64,000 bases of DNA, taken from the NCBI GenBank assembly GCA_940671915.1, contig CALNVZ010003434.1, positions 6,935,126-6,999,125 of the forward strand, written 5' to 3'. The notes under the pieces are model-generated. The model was given only the letters and a program-made list of their open reading frames with translations. It had not been told where the DNA came from and searched no databases. Positions within the stretch are counted from its first letter, which is position 1; each line of letters opens with the position of its first letter. Below, one piece after another: positions 46,359 to 53,653 of the stretch. The DNA is from Paracentrotus lividus. Its lineage: Eukaryota > Echinodermata > Echinoidea > Camarodonta > Echinidae. The position numbers and the translations under genes are program-made.

Positions 46359-48161
46359 GTTTGTATGCGCCGCAGGTTTGTGCAAACGTATTGTGCGATC
46401 CTTTTATCTAATGCATCATTCAACATCAGACAAAAATATCTCAAAAAAGCTTTGCACAAACTTGCAACTCATGCTTCGCTCCAGAATACGGGCCATTAAC
46501 CCTAAAAGGACCGGGGTTTTTTGGTCAGCTCATGACTGATTCCGCCCCCCCCCTGAGATCTCGGCTGTCGACCGCGCGATCGCGACGAAAATCGCAACGT
46601 GCGTCACCTAGGACGTAATCTCCAAAATTGCATAGTTAAATGTTCCGAAATTTTTTCGGTTTTAATTAATTATGCTAATTTATGCATAAATTTACAAATT
46701 GCTCTAATTCATTAAATAATGCTCCAAAGTTGCTAATTTTTTATTTATAAGCTCTTTGAGAGATTCTGATGAAGTGGATTCCAAAAAAAATTCTGTATCA
46801 AATTTCATTTCTTATGTATTTCATTTTTTTTTTTCAATTTCTTATGTATTTCTTTGTTTTTTTACTTTTTGTTTTCTATTGTTTTTTTAAATCAGAATTG
46901 TTGGCGACATTATCACGACCACAAAGAACCAAAAACTAATTCATTTGAAGCAGTAAAAGCAAAAATAATCATACATTTATGAATAAATACATTTGTATTG
47001 GATTTGTACACAAAATCACGTTTTGAGCAATTTTCGGTCTGACGGGCATGTACAAAATGTTGCGTAACTTCAGAACCGCGTACCCGGACGTCGCAAATTT
47101 GGTCTTAAAAGTTGCGCGAGACTTGAAAGAAAATAGTCATGAAACGGCGTGTCGACAGCTTTATGCGTTACCGAGATCTTGCACGAAACGTCGAGGGGGG
47201 GGGGGGCGGAATCCCCCCTGGCCTTTTAGGGTTAAGTTTGTTTCTCTGTGGAAGCCATATGGCTTGCTTAATATCACGAAATAAGATAGTTTGATTTAAA
47301 AGTAGCACTGGCAAATAAAATAATATTTTTTCTTTACCCCAATAAATTTTGTAGAGCATTACTCTGAGGGACCAGGGTGAAAATTTCCAGTTTTTAGTAT
47401 GTCTTTTTCAATCTTGTAAAGAAAACTTGGCTTGGAAGAGGACTGCAAACCTGCTTTGTGGGGAGTGATATTTCACAGTGTGATTGTTTTTTAGTATCCT
47501 AAATATACCTTGAATACCTGCTCCTGAGCTTCATCAAATAATTCTATGTGTTTTATTTTGATTGATGATTTTAAATAAATATTATGGTGAGGTATACTGG
47601 TTCCTGTATATGATGATAAAAAACTTCAATTTCACCTCTCACATGTGACGGATGAATGAACGATATTACTTTATCTGATACAGGAACCATCCATCTCTAT
47701 TTATGAGTGAATATCAAAATAAAGATGATCTAATGTGTCTCATGCCATGTCTTTATCTGATACAGGAAACATCTCATACTTCTTTCTCTATTTCTGAGTG
47801 TATATCAAAATCAGTATCACCTAACGTGCCTCATGCTATGGCTTTCTTGGTAGAAAGGTCAATGACAATTCTAAAATCAAACCTTGTGGTACACCACACG
47901 ATATATTCATAAATGAAGACTTTTGAAGAACTATAGTCATGCGGAACTCATCAATGGAATAATAATTTTGGTTTTTATTGCAGCATAGTAGAGGTATTTA
48001 GTGAATAAAAGGTCTATTGATCCTAGCTTACATTTGTAATCCTACCATTATATTTTTAATTGCAGGATGGTGGAGGTATTTCGGTGAATGGCAAGTCCAA
48101 TGATCCCAGCTTACTGTCCAACTACTTGGATGAAATCAAGGCGACCATCTTGGAATCATAG
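18699..48161 (+). CDS. AP3D1: AP-3 complex subunit delta, C-terminal part (multi-exon, copy B path)
   Basis: Delta is a large subunit of the AP-3 adaptor, which sorts cargo from endosomes and trans-Golgi to lysosomes and lysosome-related organelles. Recognised exons, in order, encode the end of the helical trunk ([18 protein letters not shown]), an acidic/Lys-rich hinge ([33 protein letters not shown], several poly-Lys stretches) and the appendage domain ([72 protein letters not shown]). Order and spacing match vertebrate AP3D1. The N-terminal trunk exons must lie upstream of the window. Expected residues between the first two exons (the LPQFVQSADLEVQER region of vertebrates) were not found. 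Five exons carry small frame breaks, probably sequence errors. Exon entries below give splice sites. Confidence 0.95.
18941..19762. mobile_element. TA-flanked element with repeated CCAAAAGGCGCTAAATCC word
   Basis: Inverted ends of about 40 bp start TA|TGAAGAGTTTGATTCC and contain CCAAAAGGCGCTAAATCC. Related words lie inside: an inverted pair at 19141 and 19386 around an (AT)n tract, and two more in right-end orientation at about 19550 and 19581. No coding sequence. The same insertion is in copy A, so it is the oldest of the word-bearing elements in this intron set. Confidence 0.8.
19796..19941 (+). CDS. AP3D1: AP3D1 exon ([19 protein letters not shown]...)
   Basis: Acceptor ACCCACCTAG, donor GG|GTGAGT. 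It encodes the trunk end [15 protein letters not shown] and [18 protein letters not shown], almost identical to vertebrate AP3D1. One base seems missing near 19806, because the start of the exon reads in another frame. Exit phase 2 joins to the next exon as GG+C. Confidence 0.93.
20380..20472 (+). CDS. AP3D1: AP3D1 exon ([18 protein letters not shown])
   Basis: Acceptor TTTTTTCCAG, donor AG|GTAATAATC. The 93 nt keep frame throughout. It corresponds to the vertebrate LDLDAWINEPPSDSESEDE segment at the start of the acidic hinge. It ends IHDAHR across the splice. Confidence 0.95.
20630..21110. repeat. (GAT)n microsatellite, copy B
   Basis: About 480 bp of GAT/GGT/AAT trinucleotides ending some 60 bp before an AP3D1 acceptor. 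Open frames of poly-Met, poly-Ile or poly-His across it are repeat translations. Confidence 0.95.
21171..21388 (+). CDS. AP3D1: AP3D1 exon ([18 protein letters not shown]...)
   Basis: Acceptor CCTCATCAG, donor CCAG|GTATGATG. The 218 nt are fully open (entry phase 2, exit phase 1). It encodes [20 protein letters not shown], then the [13 protein letters not shown] segment that matches vertebrate QIDLSVPLKVPG. Confidence 0.96.
21602..22351. mobile_element. TTAA-flanked MITE, CCCTAAAAGG family, copy 1
   Basis: TTAA|CCCTAAAAGGCCTGGGG at the left and CCAGGCCTTTTAGGG|TTAA at the right. Next to each end is a subterminal G-run/C-run block around GGCGGATTCCGCC, and GAGATCTC-like and CGCGCG-rich sequence follows. 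TTAA duplication and CCC ends are typical of piggyBac-type elements. There is no transposase. It is absent from copy A, and closely similar copies are at 46500 and 50440. Confidence 0.88.
22466..23442. mobile_element. TA-flanked element with GTAGGGAATACCGGACA word
   Basis: TA|GGGTAGATG on the left, CATCTACCC|TA on the right, 977 bp. The word is GTAGGGAATACCGGACA. It appears (shortened) at the left end, as a back-to-back pair at 22646-22683, once at 23013-23030 and twice at 23400-23434 next to the right end. A TGACGTCA palindrome sits just before the central pair (about 22630). It shares backbone blocks with the next element (AAGCTCATTTGC near the left end, ACATCAGG near 23215). No coding sequence. 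Absent from copy A. Confidence 0.85.
23549..24538. mobile_element. TA-flanked sibling element with GCAGGTAATATGGGACA word
   Basis: TA|GGGTACATGCAGG on the left, CCTGCATGTACCC|TA on the right, 990 bp. The word GCAGGTAATATGGGACA appears at the left end, as a back-to-back pair at 23737-23773, once at 24111-24127 and twice at 24497-24530. Positions and orientations match the element at 22466, as does the TGACGTCA just before the central pair (about 23720). Absent from copy A, where the site reads ACCATAGGGGG. Confidence 0.87.
24831..25817. mobile_element. TA-flanked fold-back element with ~370-bp arms
   Basis: Ends TA|CACTGTTGCTCATAA and TTATGAGCAACAGTG|TA. The arms (24831-25195 and 25445-25817) are inverted copies at roughly 80% by eye, sharing CTCCGGCTTAGATTTCTTG, CTGGCTATACCTTGG and a GTTACCCGGC...CCAAGGCCCC block. 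The loop is about 250 bp. Absent from copy A. No transposase. Confidence 0.82.
25862..25995. mobile_element. Short palindromic MITE, copy B
   Basis: Inverted halves around a short spacer. The left half carries CGTCATAAGTCTAAATTC and TTGGACAACCC, the right half GGGTTGTCCAAGAACTTAG and GACGGTTTCGTG. Shared with copy A. Confidence 0.72.
27617..27631. other. Assembly gap, 15 N
   Basis: Short N run after poly-A inside copy B. Copy A continues through this point (13178-13388), with about 210 bases that copy B lacks. Confidence 0.99.
28340..28655. repeat. Tandem duplication, period ~157 bp
   Basis: Two consecutive units, each running from a CATCTGTTATTG-like start through CTCAAGATGTGGAAGTTGAC to CCATCTGTTCCAGG. 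Copy A has one unit only (14540-14698), so it is a copy-number difference between the two versions. Confidence 0.8.
28808..28892. mobile_element. TTAA-flanked mini-element, copy B
   Basis: TTAA|CCCATTGAGGACTGAG and CTCATCCCCAACAGG|TTAA form short imperfect inverted ends. Too small to carry any gene. Confidence 0.55.
30810..31110. repeat. CT-rich tract before an AP3D1 acceptor, copy B
   Basis: Pyrimidine-rich intron end. The overlapping Ser/Phe/Leu-rich open frames here are low-complexity translations. Confidence 0.8.
31119..31278 (+). CDS. AP3D1: AP3D1 exon ([15 protein letters not shown]...EEMPE)
   Basis: Acceptor ACATTTAG, donor GAG|GTAATG. It encodes the Lys-rich hinge [20 protein letters not shown] and then [11 protein letters not shown], like vertebrate QQVDIVTEEMPE. 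Entry from the previous exon needs one more G than present. Copy A has that G, so copy B has probably lost one base of the run. Confidence 0.94.
31744..31823 (+). CDS. AP3D1: AP3D1 exon ([13 protein letters not shown])
   Basis: Acceptor TTAAAACAG, donor AG|GTAAGT. It encodes [20 protein letters not shown], equivalent to vertebrate PSDEDDKDPNDPYRALDIDL. This is the first exon beyond the duplicated segment. Frame is intact. Confidence 0.96.
32182..32276 (+). pseudogene. Decayed upstream duplicate of the next AP3D1 exon
   Basis: After TTGATGAATAG the sequence reads [14 protein letters not shown] in the frame that the following real exon uses for [14 protein letters not shown], and the upstream intron is also similar (GTGTAATATT, TTGATG versus TTGATT). 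Similarity fades after about 35 bp and the frame stops near 32276. It may be an abandoned alternative exon. Confidence 0.65.
32304..32471 (+). CDS. AP3D1: AP3D1 exon ([18 protein letters not shown]...)
   Basis: Acceptor ATTCCTAG, donor AAG|GTAATT. It encodes [18 protein letters not shown] and Lys-rich hinge. After the GAGAGAGAGA run (about 32433) the frame slips. Reading two bases less gives KKASKDKKK and a phase-0 exit that fits the next exon, so a dinucleotide slip is likely. Confidence 0.93.
32766..32939 (+). CDS. AP3D1: AP3D1 exon (Ala/Pro/Glu-rich hinge)
   Basis: Acceptor TTGGTGTAG, donor GCG|GTAAGT. The 58 codons, phase 0 at both ends, read [20 protein letters not shown] and then an Ala/Pro/Glu-rich part. 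This hinge region is not conserved in sequence between phyla. Assignment rests on position and clean splicing. Confidence 0.85.
33483..34976. mobile_element. TTAA-flanked element, AGGTTTACTAAATTA ends
   Basis: TTAA|AGGTTTACTAAATTA and TAATTTAGTAAACCT|TTAA are perfect 15-bp inverted ends around about 1.5 kb. Next to each end are related subterminal blocks (GCGGATAATTACC and AAATGGACAATTAT). No transposase recognised. The largest TTAA element in the window. Confidence 0.75.
35015..35085. repeat. GACTCGGACTCTGGCTCC minisatellite, left remnant
   Basis: Units like GACTCGGACTCTGGCTCC followed by GACTCCCAT end exactly where the LINE tail begins. The same units resume at 40065. Confidence 0.75.
36237..36455 (-). 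pseudogene. LINE reverse transcriptase fragment
   Basis: The 72-codon frame has the fingers/palm motifs [27 protein letters not shown] and [14 protein letters not shown], diagnostic of non-LTR reverse transcriptases. The next motif, expected as FADD, reads LFADE at about 36180-36205 after a frame break. Inactive remnant of ORF2. Confidence 0.93.
37930..38040 (-). pseudogene. LINE endonuclease fragment
   Basis: The minus strand reads [18 protein letters not shown], the conserved block of the apurinic-type endonuclease at the start of LINE ORF2. Flanking codons are interrupted. Confidence 0.75.
38658..39471 (-). pseudogene. LINE ORF1-like protein, broken by a frameshift
   Basis: The frame from [15 protein letters not shown] (start 39471) has a coiled-coil-like middle ([17 protein letters not shown]) and a Ser/Ala-rich linker, then ends at QLSGHD. 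The continuation lies in another frame: [18 protein letters not shown] and [17 protein letters not shown], the C-terminal module common in ORF1 proteins of CR1/L2-type elements (RNA-binding and chaperone role). A longer in-frame leader back to 39711 is probably untranslated. Confidence 0.72.
40065..40175. repeat. GACTCGGACTATGGCTTC minisatellite, right part
   Basis: Three to four units of about 29 bp (GACTCGGACTATGGCTTC followed by GACTCCCATTAA). Together with 35015-35085 they flank the LINE on both sides, so the LINE was probably inserted into this array. Confidence 0.75.
40176..41326. other. Intron, no element recognised
   Basis: AT-rich AP3D1 intron sequence. Short open frames on both strands show no family resemblance. 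Confidence 0.6.
41327..41440 (+). CDS. AP3D1: AP3D1 exon ([18 protein letters not shown]...)
   Basis: Acceptor GTATGACAG, donor GAG|GTTTGT. The 38 codons are in phase 0. It encodes [12 protein letters not shown] and then a Pro/Thr-rich stretch. Acidic-Phe-Trp motifs of this kind occur in adaptor hinges, but no specific role is shown by sequence. Confidence 0.85.
42543..42682 (+). CDS. AP3D1: AP3D1 exon (Lys-rich: [15 protein letters not shown]...)
   Basis: Acceptor CCCTGACAG, donor CCT|GTAAGT. It encodes [15 protein letters not shown], then GEIDDINED, the basic-to-acidic end of the hinge. The exon is 140 nt, one short of the 141 needed to join the next exon in phase 0. The frame seems lost around 42658-42662 (GATCAACTCC). 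Confidence 0.9.
43132..43179 (+). CDS. AP3D1: AP3D1 exon ([16 protein letters not shown])
   Basis: Acceptor CTATTTCAG, donor ATG|GTAAGTG. A short exon of 16 codons. Vertebrate AP3D1 reads ESSYSLLAENSYVKM here, the start of the appendage domain. Confidence 0.95.
43490..43690 (+). pseudogene. Decayed upstream duplicate of the next AP3D1 exon
   Basis: CTTTGACAGACTTACGAG at about 43505-43523 mirrors the real boundary CTTTGATAGACTTACGAA, and AGACCCCAAGCAGAACTG near 43657 mirrors GACCCAAAGCAGAACTC. The pieces are separated and the frame is lost. Confidence 0.6.
43726..43863 (+). CDS. AP3D1: AP3D1 exon ([20 protein letters not shown]...)
   Basis: Acceptor TTTGATAG, donor GGG|GTGAGT. The 46 codons are in phase 0. 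It encodes [15 protein letters not shown] and [14 protein letters not shown], the beta-sandwich part of the appendage (vertebrate LSVLDSLNARMARP). Confidence 0.97.
43915..43995 (+). pseudogene. Decayed downstream duplicate of the same AP3D1 exon
   Basis: ATCATCACACCTCAAAGCTC, GAGTTCAATGTCCTTGAC and TCACTCAATACAAAGCTA repeat the second half of the exon at 43726. There is no acceptor in front of it, and it ends without a clear donor. Confidence 0.75.
44418..44558 (+). CDS. AP3D1: AP3D1 exon ([20 protein letters not shown]...)
   Basis: Acceptor TATTACAG, donor AAG|GTAAGG. The 47 codons are intact. [17 protein letters not shown] and [15 protein letters not shown] are close to vertebrate HDGVPVPFQLPPGVSNE and VMAQKLKGTL. 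The 3' 83 bp of this exon seed the tandem array that follows. Confidence 0.97.
44559..45200 (+). repeat. Tandem array of exon tail plus intron, four extra copies
   Basis: The second half of the preceding exon plus about 60 bp of intron recurs with a 140-149 bp period: copies start at about 44624, 44771, 44920 and 45060. Each keeps MPQKLKGTL and the AAG|GTAAGG donor, and each starts behind a TTAGGGTTAGGGTT tract. Only the third has an AG just upstream (TTCAG), so the copies are probably not spliced in. Confidence 0.9.
45221..45511. mobile_element. TTAA-flanked MITE, CCCTTTAGCACC ends
   Basis: TTAA|CCCTTTAGCACC and AGGTGCAAAAGGG|TTAA, 291 bp. It follows the exon-tail array directly. No coding sequence. 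Confidence 0.7.
45709..45789 (+). CDS. AP3D1: AP3D1 exon (DDRGSTSD...[15 protein letters not shown])
   Basis: Acceptor AAATACAG, donor AG|GTAAGA. It begins DDRGSTSD, meets a stop, and continues one base later as [17 protein letters not shown] (vertebrate FRLHFSCSSYLITTPCY). One T too many at about 45735 explains it: without it the exon is 80 nt and leaves in the phase the next exon needs. Confidence 0.94.
45877..45998 (+). pseudogene. AP3D1: First copy of the [12 protein letters not shown] exon, truncated
   Basis: Acceptor TTAACAGG. It encodes [20 protein letters not shown] in the right frame, then loses a C at GTTTGC|ATCAC and runs into the other frame. The copy ends near CACATG, without the rest of the exon or a donor, and a second intron-like piece with its own acceptor follows. 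Confidence 0.8.
46021..46227 (+). CDS. AP3D1: AP3D1 exon, second full copy ([20 protein letters not shown])
   Basis: Acceptor TATTTACAG, donor ATG|GTAAGT. It encodes [20 protein letters not shown] and MKGHQVCLL, like vertebrate LAKICFHHHFSVVERVDSCA and IQGHHVCLL. One T is missing in GAGC(T)ATTAGC near the start, which makes an early stop. With the T the exon is 208 nt and fits the phases on both sides. Confidence 0.94.
46297..46357. repeat. Run of 61 A
   Basis: Pure A run in the intron 70 bp after a donor site. No recognisable retroposon body precedes it. Confidence 0.95.
46500..47231. mobile_element. TTAA-flanked MITE, CCCTAAAAGG family, copy 2 (inverted)
   Basis: Same family as 21602 and 50440 but in the opposite orientation. 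TTAA on both sides, with ends CCCTAAAAGGACCGGGG and CTGGCCTTTTAGGG. The 78-codon frame at 47048-47284 lies across its terminus and is not a gene. Confidence 0.87.
47678..47850. repeat. Tandem duplication, period ~85 bp
   Basis: TATCTGATACAGGAA occurs at about 47679 and 47756, and both units go on to TATATCAAAAT- and CTCATGCYATG-like blocks. Likely part of the LINE remnant just downstream. Confidence 0.6.
47865..47945 (-). pseudogene. Small LINE reverse transcriptase remnant
   Basis: The minus strand reads [16 protein letters not shown], the CGVPQG motif block of non-LTR reverse transcriptases. No other motif survives nearby. Confidence 0.6.
47988..48045 (+). pseudogene. Decayed duplicate of the terminal AP3D1 exon
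   Basis: TATTGCAG, then GTAGAGGTATTT, TGAATAAAAGG and GATCCTAGCTTAC, follow the real terminal exon (AATTGCAG, GTGGAGGTATTT, TGAATGGCAAG, GATCCCAGCTTAC) with several stops. Confidence 0.75.
48066..48161 (+). CDS. AP3D1: AP3D1 terminal exon ([16 protein letters not shown], stop)
   Basis: Acceptor TTAATTGCAG. The 31 codons and a TAG read [20 protein letters not shown], like vertebrate SVDGKCSDSTLLSNLLEEMK. Phase 0 entry agrees with the previous exon. The 3' UTR follows, but its end could not be fixed. Confidence 0.97.
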   Translation, partial: DGGGISVNGKSNDPSLLSNYLDEIKATILES

Positions 48162-50250
48162 GATAGAGAAGGGTATCATTGAGAGAAAGTGATTCTTATT
48201 ACTACATTGCCAGTACTGAACCGGAACACGCAGCATTCGTTGGGATCCCTGTTTTGTATGAAATTGTATGGTACCCCGTCCTGACAGTGGTATATCTATG
48301 TTTATATGTAATGCTTAATCAATGTCTTATGTACTTACTGCTAATGGGATGGTGCATGAGGAACTAATCTACTGTTCAAGCATACATGCATTACATGCTT
48401 CCTTGTCACACAATCAAATTAAAAACTGTTTATGAGTCATAATATACATGGCATGTATTTATTCTTTTTACTGCAAGCTTTGCATTTTACAAACATTCAT
48501 TTCTGTCTGCTGAGAAACAAATTGCTGTTACAGGTACAGAGAATGATTTGCTGGGTTTATGCTGCATACATGACTTCTAGACTTAAAAATATTTGGTGAT
48601 CTGCTACATTTGCACAGTATTAAATACTTGTGGGATTTGTCTCTGTGTTAGGAACTTGATGATGGTAAATTATATTATATATAAAAACAAAGCTATATAT
48701 ATTTACTGCCCTTTTAATCTTCAGCAGAAAACAAATGAATGATCAAAGTCCATCATAAATATAATACACTATTTTCATTGATTCCTTGTTTTTTCTTAAG
48801 ATATTCTCAAAAATCCATCAAAAGTAAACCCCTCAAAAAAAAAAAAGTTCCAGGAATCGAAATTAGTCCCTGATTACCTTGAATAGGTGTTATTTATTGA
48901 TTTTATGTCACTAGGAAATTCTTCTTCTTTTTTGCATGCACAGAACACATGTATATTAGGAAAAGTCATAAGTCAAAAGTTGCAAATTGAATGCATATTG
49001 GGACTAATGTTGTCTAGTGCAAGTTACTCAAAGTGAGCAATGCATTTTGCAAATTTTCACTATTCACTGTGCCTTATATTCATGAGTTATGTGCATTCTT
49101 ACATGGCATCACCATGACAAATAGGGTATCAATAAAAAGAGGAATAGATGAACTTTTTTAATGGTATGAAAATCAGGAAGGATTGAAATGCACTTTAAAA
49201 GTTCCCAAGCTTCCAAATTCGTGTTGTGGAACTTCAATGTGATCAATAACAATGCATTTTGCGACTTTAGACTTTTCTCCATATTCAGATATTCTGATCA
49301 TTGAAGCGTGACACAATTGTTACAAATAGGATATCAATAAAAAGAGGAGTAAATAAACTTACTAATGGTATAAATATCAGAAATATATTAAAAGTACCCC
49401 TTACAATTATCTGGGCTCAAAGTTCAGTTGCCGAGTTTTTTTTTTTTTGACGACTTGGTGAGAAACCTGCCCGGTCCCATTTAATCCTATGAAAGGTATT
49501 TAAGAGAGTCAAACCTCATGTGTGTGTGGGAATTGAGAATATTAATATTTTAGGACTTTTTTTTCCTTCTGACTGCCAGAACATTAGTCTTTTGGTGTAA
49601 ACAGCAACATATGCATCATCTTCATATCGAAAGGAAGTGCAGTTGAACCAAAAAATATCCCTTTTTTGATAATGAGAAACTAAACAAAATATTTAATTTT
49701 TATTGTTAAAGGTCTAGATCATGTTGAAACCATTCTCTGTGAAATGACTGGTTTGGTTTTATTTCATTGTATTGTTTAATATATGTGTTCTAATTTCTCA
49801 AAGACAAATTTAATTATGTTTGGTATGCTTCTATATTCAGTTTAATAATTACATCTGTACCATGAGATTATCTTTGAATTGAGATTTTGTTGTATTTTGT
49901 ATTGATTCATGATATTATTTGTGTGATGTTTGACTGCTTACGATAATCGTGCAATACAAGAAGTTTTGTCATTACACAGTGGTAGACCATTGCTAATGTT
50001 ATGTTCAGTTAATTTGTACAATTAGATTATTTTAGAATTATGGTGAAGTAAAAAAAAATAGACTTATTTTTATGATTTTTTTTGTATATCTCACTCTGGA
50101 AGGATTTGACCAGTATTGGACACTGCACACAATTGCAACATCATGACATGCTTATTATGTTACTCAAGCTATTTTAATGAAAGAACATTGCAAAAAAGCT
50201 GTTTGATCTCTTTTATATAGATTTACATCTGGTGAATCGTGTAAAGCCCA
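48162..50250 (+). other. AP3D1 3' flank with a repeated ~200-bp block
   Basis: Probable 3' UTR at the start. From 48829 (AAACCCCTCAAAAAA) to about 49420 two related blocks share AATGCATTTTGC, ACAAATAGG-TATCAATAAAAAG and AAATAAACTT-like text. A third relative is at 54970-55160, and the CCCCTCAAAAAA start recurs at 54389. AATAAA at 49131 lies inside this repeat, so it is not safe evidence for the gene's poly(A) site. Confidence 0.5.
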
Positions 50251-50390
50251 AGTTACACATCACTCCGGGGCCCATACAGCGTGTTAAAAACAGTTATTTT
50301 TGCTGTTTGGCTAATGTGAAAAATGGCCCAAATTGGCTGGGTTTTTTTTACATGCCTTTCAGGCCCCACAGTGATATGTGACCTAAGCTA
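50248..50390. repeat. Short imperfect inverted repeat
   Basis: AAGCCCAAGTTACACATCAC with CGGGGCC is mirrored by GGCCCCACAGTGATATGTGA about 100 bp later. Probably a small MITE. Confidence 0.5.
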
Positions 50391-50439
50391 TTCAACGCAA
50401 TCAGTATAATCAGTTAGGCTTTTAAAGGTTGAATATTAA

Positions 50440-51166
50440 CCCTAAAAGGCCTGGGGGGGGCGGATTCCGCCCCCCCCTCGACGTTTCGCGCGAGATCTCA
50501 AAAAAGCATAAAGCTATCGACACACGGTTTCATGGCTTTTTTCTTTTAAGTCTCGCGCAACTTTTAAGACCAAATTTGCGACGCCTGGGTATGCGGTTCT
50601 AAAGTTACGCAACGTTTTGTGCATGCTCGTCAGACCGAAAATTGCTCAAAACATGATTTTGTGTACAAATCCAATACAAATGTATTTCAAGTCAACATTC
50701 ACTGCTTCAAATCAATTAGTTTTTAGTTCTTTGTGGTCGTGATAACGTCGCCGACAATTCTCATCGAAAAAACAATAGAAAACAAAAAGTCGAAAAACAA
50801 AGAAATACATAAGAAATTGAAAAAACAATGAAATACATAAGAAATGAAATTTGATACGGAATTTTTTTTGAAATCCATTTCATCAGAATCTTACAAAGAG
50901 TTTATAAATAAAAAATTAGCAGCTTTGGAGCTTTATTTAATGAATTAGAGCAATGTGTAAATTTATGCATAAATTAGCATAATTAATTCATACCAAATAT
51001 TTTTCGGAACATTTGACTATGCAATTTTGGAGATTACATCCTGGGTGACGTGCGTGGCGATTTTCGTCGCGATCGCGTGGTCAACAGCCGAGATCTGAGG
51101 GGGGGGGGGGCGGAATCCGCCCCCCCTCAGTCATAAGGTGACCAAAAAACCCCAGGCCTTTTAGGG
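50440..51166. mobile_element. TTAA-flanked MITE, CCCTAAAAGG family, copy 3
   Basis: Very close to 21602-22351 along its length, same orientation, same ends, perfect TTAA on both sides. Similarity suggests recent activity. Confidence 0.88.
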
Positions 51167-53653
51167 TTAAGGTTGATTTTTATTTGGCGTTTTCATCAAT
51201 AGATAATATTTCTGATTACTTAGTAGAGTTATTAAAAGGGAACTTGGTGAATGGGTGATGTAGAAATCCAACTTGTTAGTTAATATGTTTTACCTGATTG
51301 GTGATTACTTAAAACCTTGTTGGAGTTGCCTGTTTAATCAAAACTGTGAAATCAATCTCTGTTATTCAAGTAAGAGCATTTAATGCTTTTAGTCTTGAAA
51401 GTTCATTTATTATTGATGTGGTGGCAAAGAAAAGGATTACTTTCTGCTTGTCTTCCCAAGACTCCCATCCATATAACAGAAGTGAACCTGTAGCAGATCG
51501 AGCATTGGCTTTGACAAATCATTGTATCGGCCCAATTGTCTCAGGATAATAGCTGTTAATATCCGCACAAAAATTGGCCGATAAAATCCTTTATTCCTGT
51601 TAGAGCAAATGCTGGTTTGTGCCTGGTAGACTGTATTACAACCGTATTACCAGAACCTGTGATTGTCTTATGTTTTCCTATGAACTGAGTGGCTAAGGAT
51701 AGGGTTATACAGGTTCGTTCCCTATCATACTCAACTATCACATTCCATTCTTCTTGTAGAAAGGAAATATACACAATTGGTGTAATGTACATTTAAACTT
51801 GTAATAAGAACCCTTGTACCTATTGTTTTGCATCATTTCATAAATTTTTTTTAATGTTTATAACTTCAAATAAATGTAAAGTTATGCTTTAGCTTGATAC
51901 TACATTTCTTCAGATTTGACACATTTTAAAAACATTTTTTGTTTTGCATGACAATAAGCAATTATGTTAATTTTTTGTCCAGATATTGAATTGTATTGGT
52001 TTGTAATATAATACTTCAATTTGCCCTTTACCCTCTCTCATACAGAATCATGGGATGAAGTTACCTTACTCAGGCAGTCAACTACTCTATGATTTATGTA
52101 ATCCACATTTAATTTTGATAAGAACTTATTTAAGAGGAGGTGGTTAGGGTTAGGTTTATTATAAAACCACCATTGGAAAGACATGATTGAGATTTCAATC
52201 AGGTCCAATTAAAGTAAGTTTGTTGTAGAATGTAGAGAGCTGTACGTTGCCTCTTGACTAGTTCCTAATTCTCTTGTTGACCCTGTCCGTTAGAGCAATC
52301 TGAGTTTATGGTTAGAATATTCATCATTTCCTGTAATCCCACAGTGCATACCGTTTTGTTGTAGATCGTATATTACTGATCGTCATTGTGTTTGATTTAA
52401 GTGCTATGAGCAAGTATCAGTATATATCGTGTATTAATACTTGAAACCATGTTGCTCTAGTGTAAATTAAGATAAATCTATACATTTAATTGTACATGTC
52501 AAACATATTATCGTTATTCTTTGATTGGCACTTGGAAAGTCATATTTATTAAAAGTAAAGAATTGGTGAAATTAGGTGTAGTAATTGCACCTTGGATACC
52601 ATTTTGGTATTCATTTAGTCATAAAGTACTTTGTGGTACACAGTGTTCATGAATGGTTATATTTGTAGAATGAAAATATAATGGAGATATGTCAATCTAA
52701 ACGATAGTAGGAATGTATTGTCCAAAAGAGATTGATAAGTATGAAGAAACTATATATATATTGATATTTTCTGTGTAGGTCTAGCTCTATGTCAGTGCTA
52801 TCAATGGATGTCTATGAAAACATGATTTAGATTGACAGATATCATAAATGAGAAATCATTACCATGAATTAAATAAAATGACAAATTGCATATACTATAA
52901 ATGATCGTTCACTCGTTTTTAATTAATTTGTATCAATCAAGAAATACAAGAAAGAAAAAAAAAAAAACCTGTTTATCCAATGCAGCAAGTATAGCGCCCC
53001 TTCAAATCAATTAAGGTAGCACAATTATCCCCTCGTAATATAGCTTGTTCCCTCATCCTGATTTAGTGCCTAATTAATTCTAAAATCAAATACATGTATT
53101 ATTCTCAATGAGATATTATTGTCTTAAAAGCCCATTTAGTTTTATAACTTGTACGGACCCTAACCCTAATTTCATTTGTCTCGCTTAATTGGTGTGTAAT
53201 AGAGACTGAGTCTATTATGTAACATCATGCATTTCCGCCCATTCTAAGTTTGCAGATTCTATGAGATCAAACCCAACCATTGGAACTAAACTTTGGTTAG
53301 ATTTAATCTGAAGTAGCTGAGCTACATTTCATCAAAGGCTGCAACTCACGGTGATGAGAAAACATGTTATATATTTAAGGACTTTTGCAGACTCTTTAGT
53401 CTACTAAAAATATACAAAATTAGTCACAGCAATGTCGCTGCGACTTGCTCGGAACTGGAAAAAAAAAATCAAACAAGTTTTCCTGGTCACCATCAAAGAA
53501 CTTGTCTAGCTAGACCAATACACTGATACGCAATCTGGTCCTGTCCGTCGGACATGGCCCCCACCCCCTCCCCAAAAAGGCCCCCATCTGGTTTCTATTT
53601 ACCCCATGTGACCCATGCACCAAATTTAGTCAGAGGAAAGTGTTAAGGATGTA
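51167..53653. other. No gene recognised
   Basis: AT-rich sequence. The frames at 51346-51549 (+) and 51556-51792 (-) are open, but I see no family, start context or splice support. Confidence 0.5.

Noticed and set aside
47048..47284. 78-codon frame on the + strand
   Set aside because: It crosses the terminus of the TTAA MITE. The other two copies of the element do not preserve the frame.
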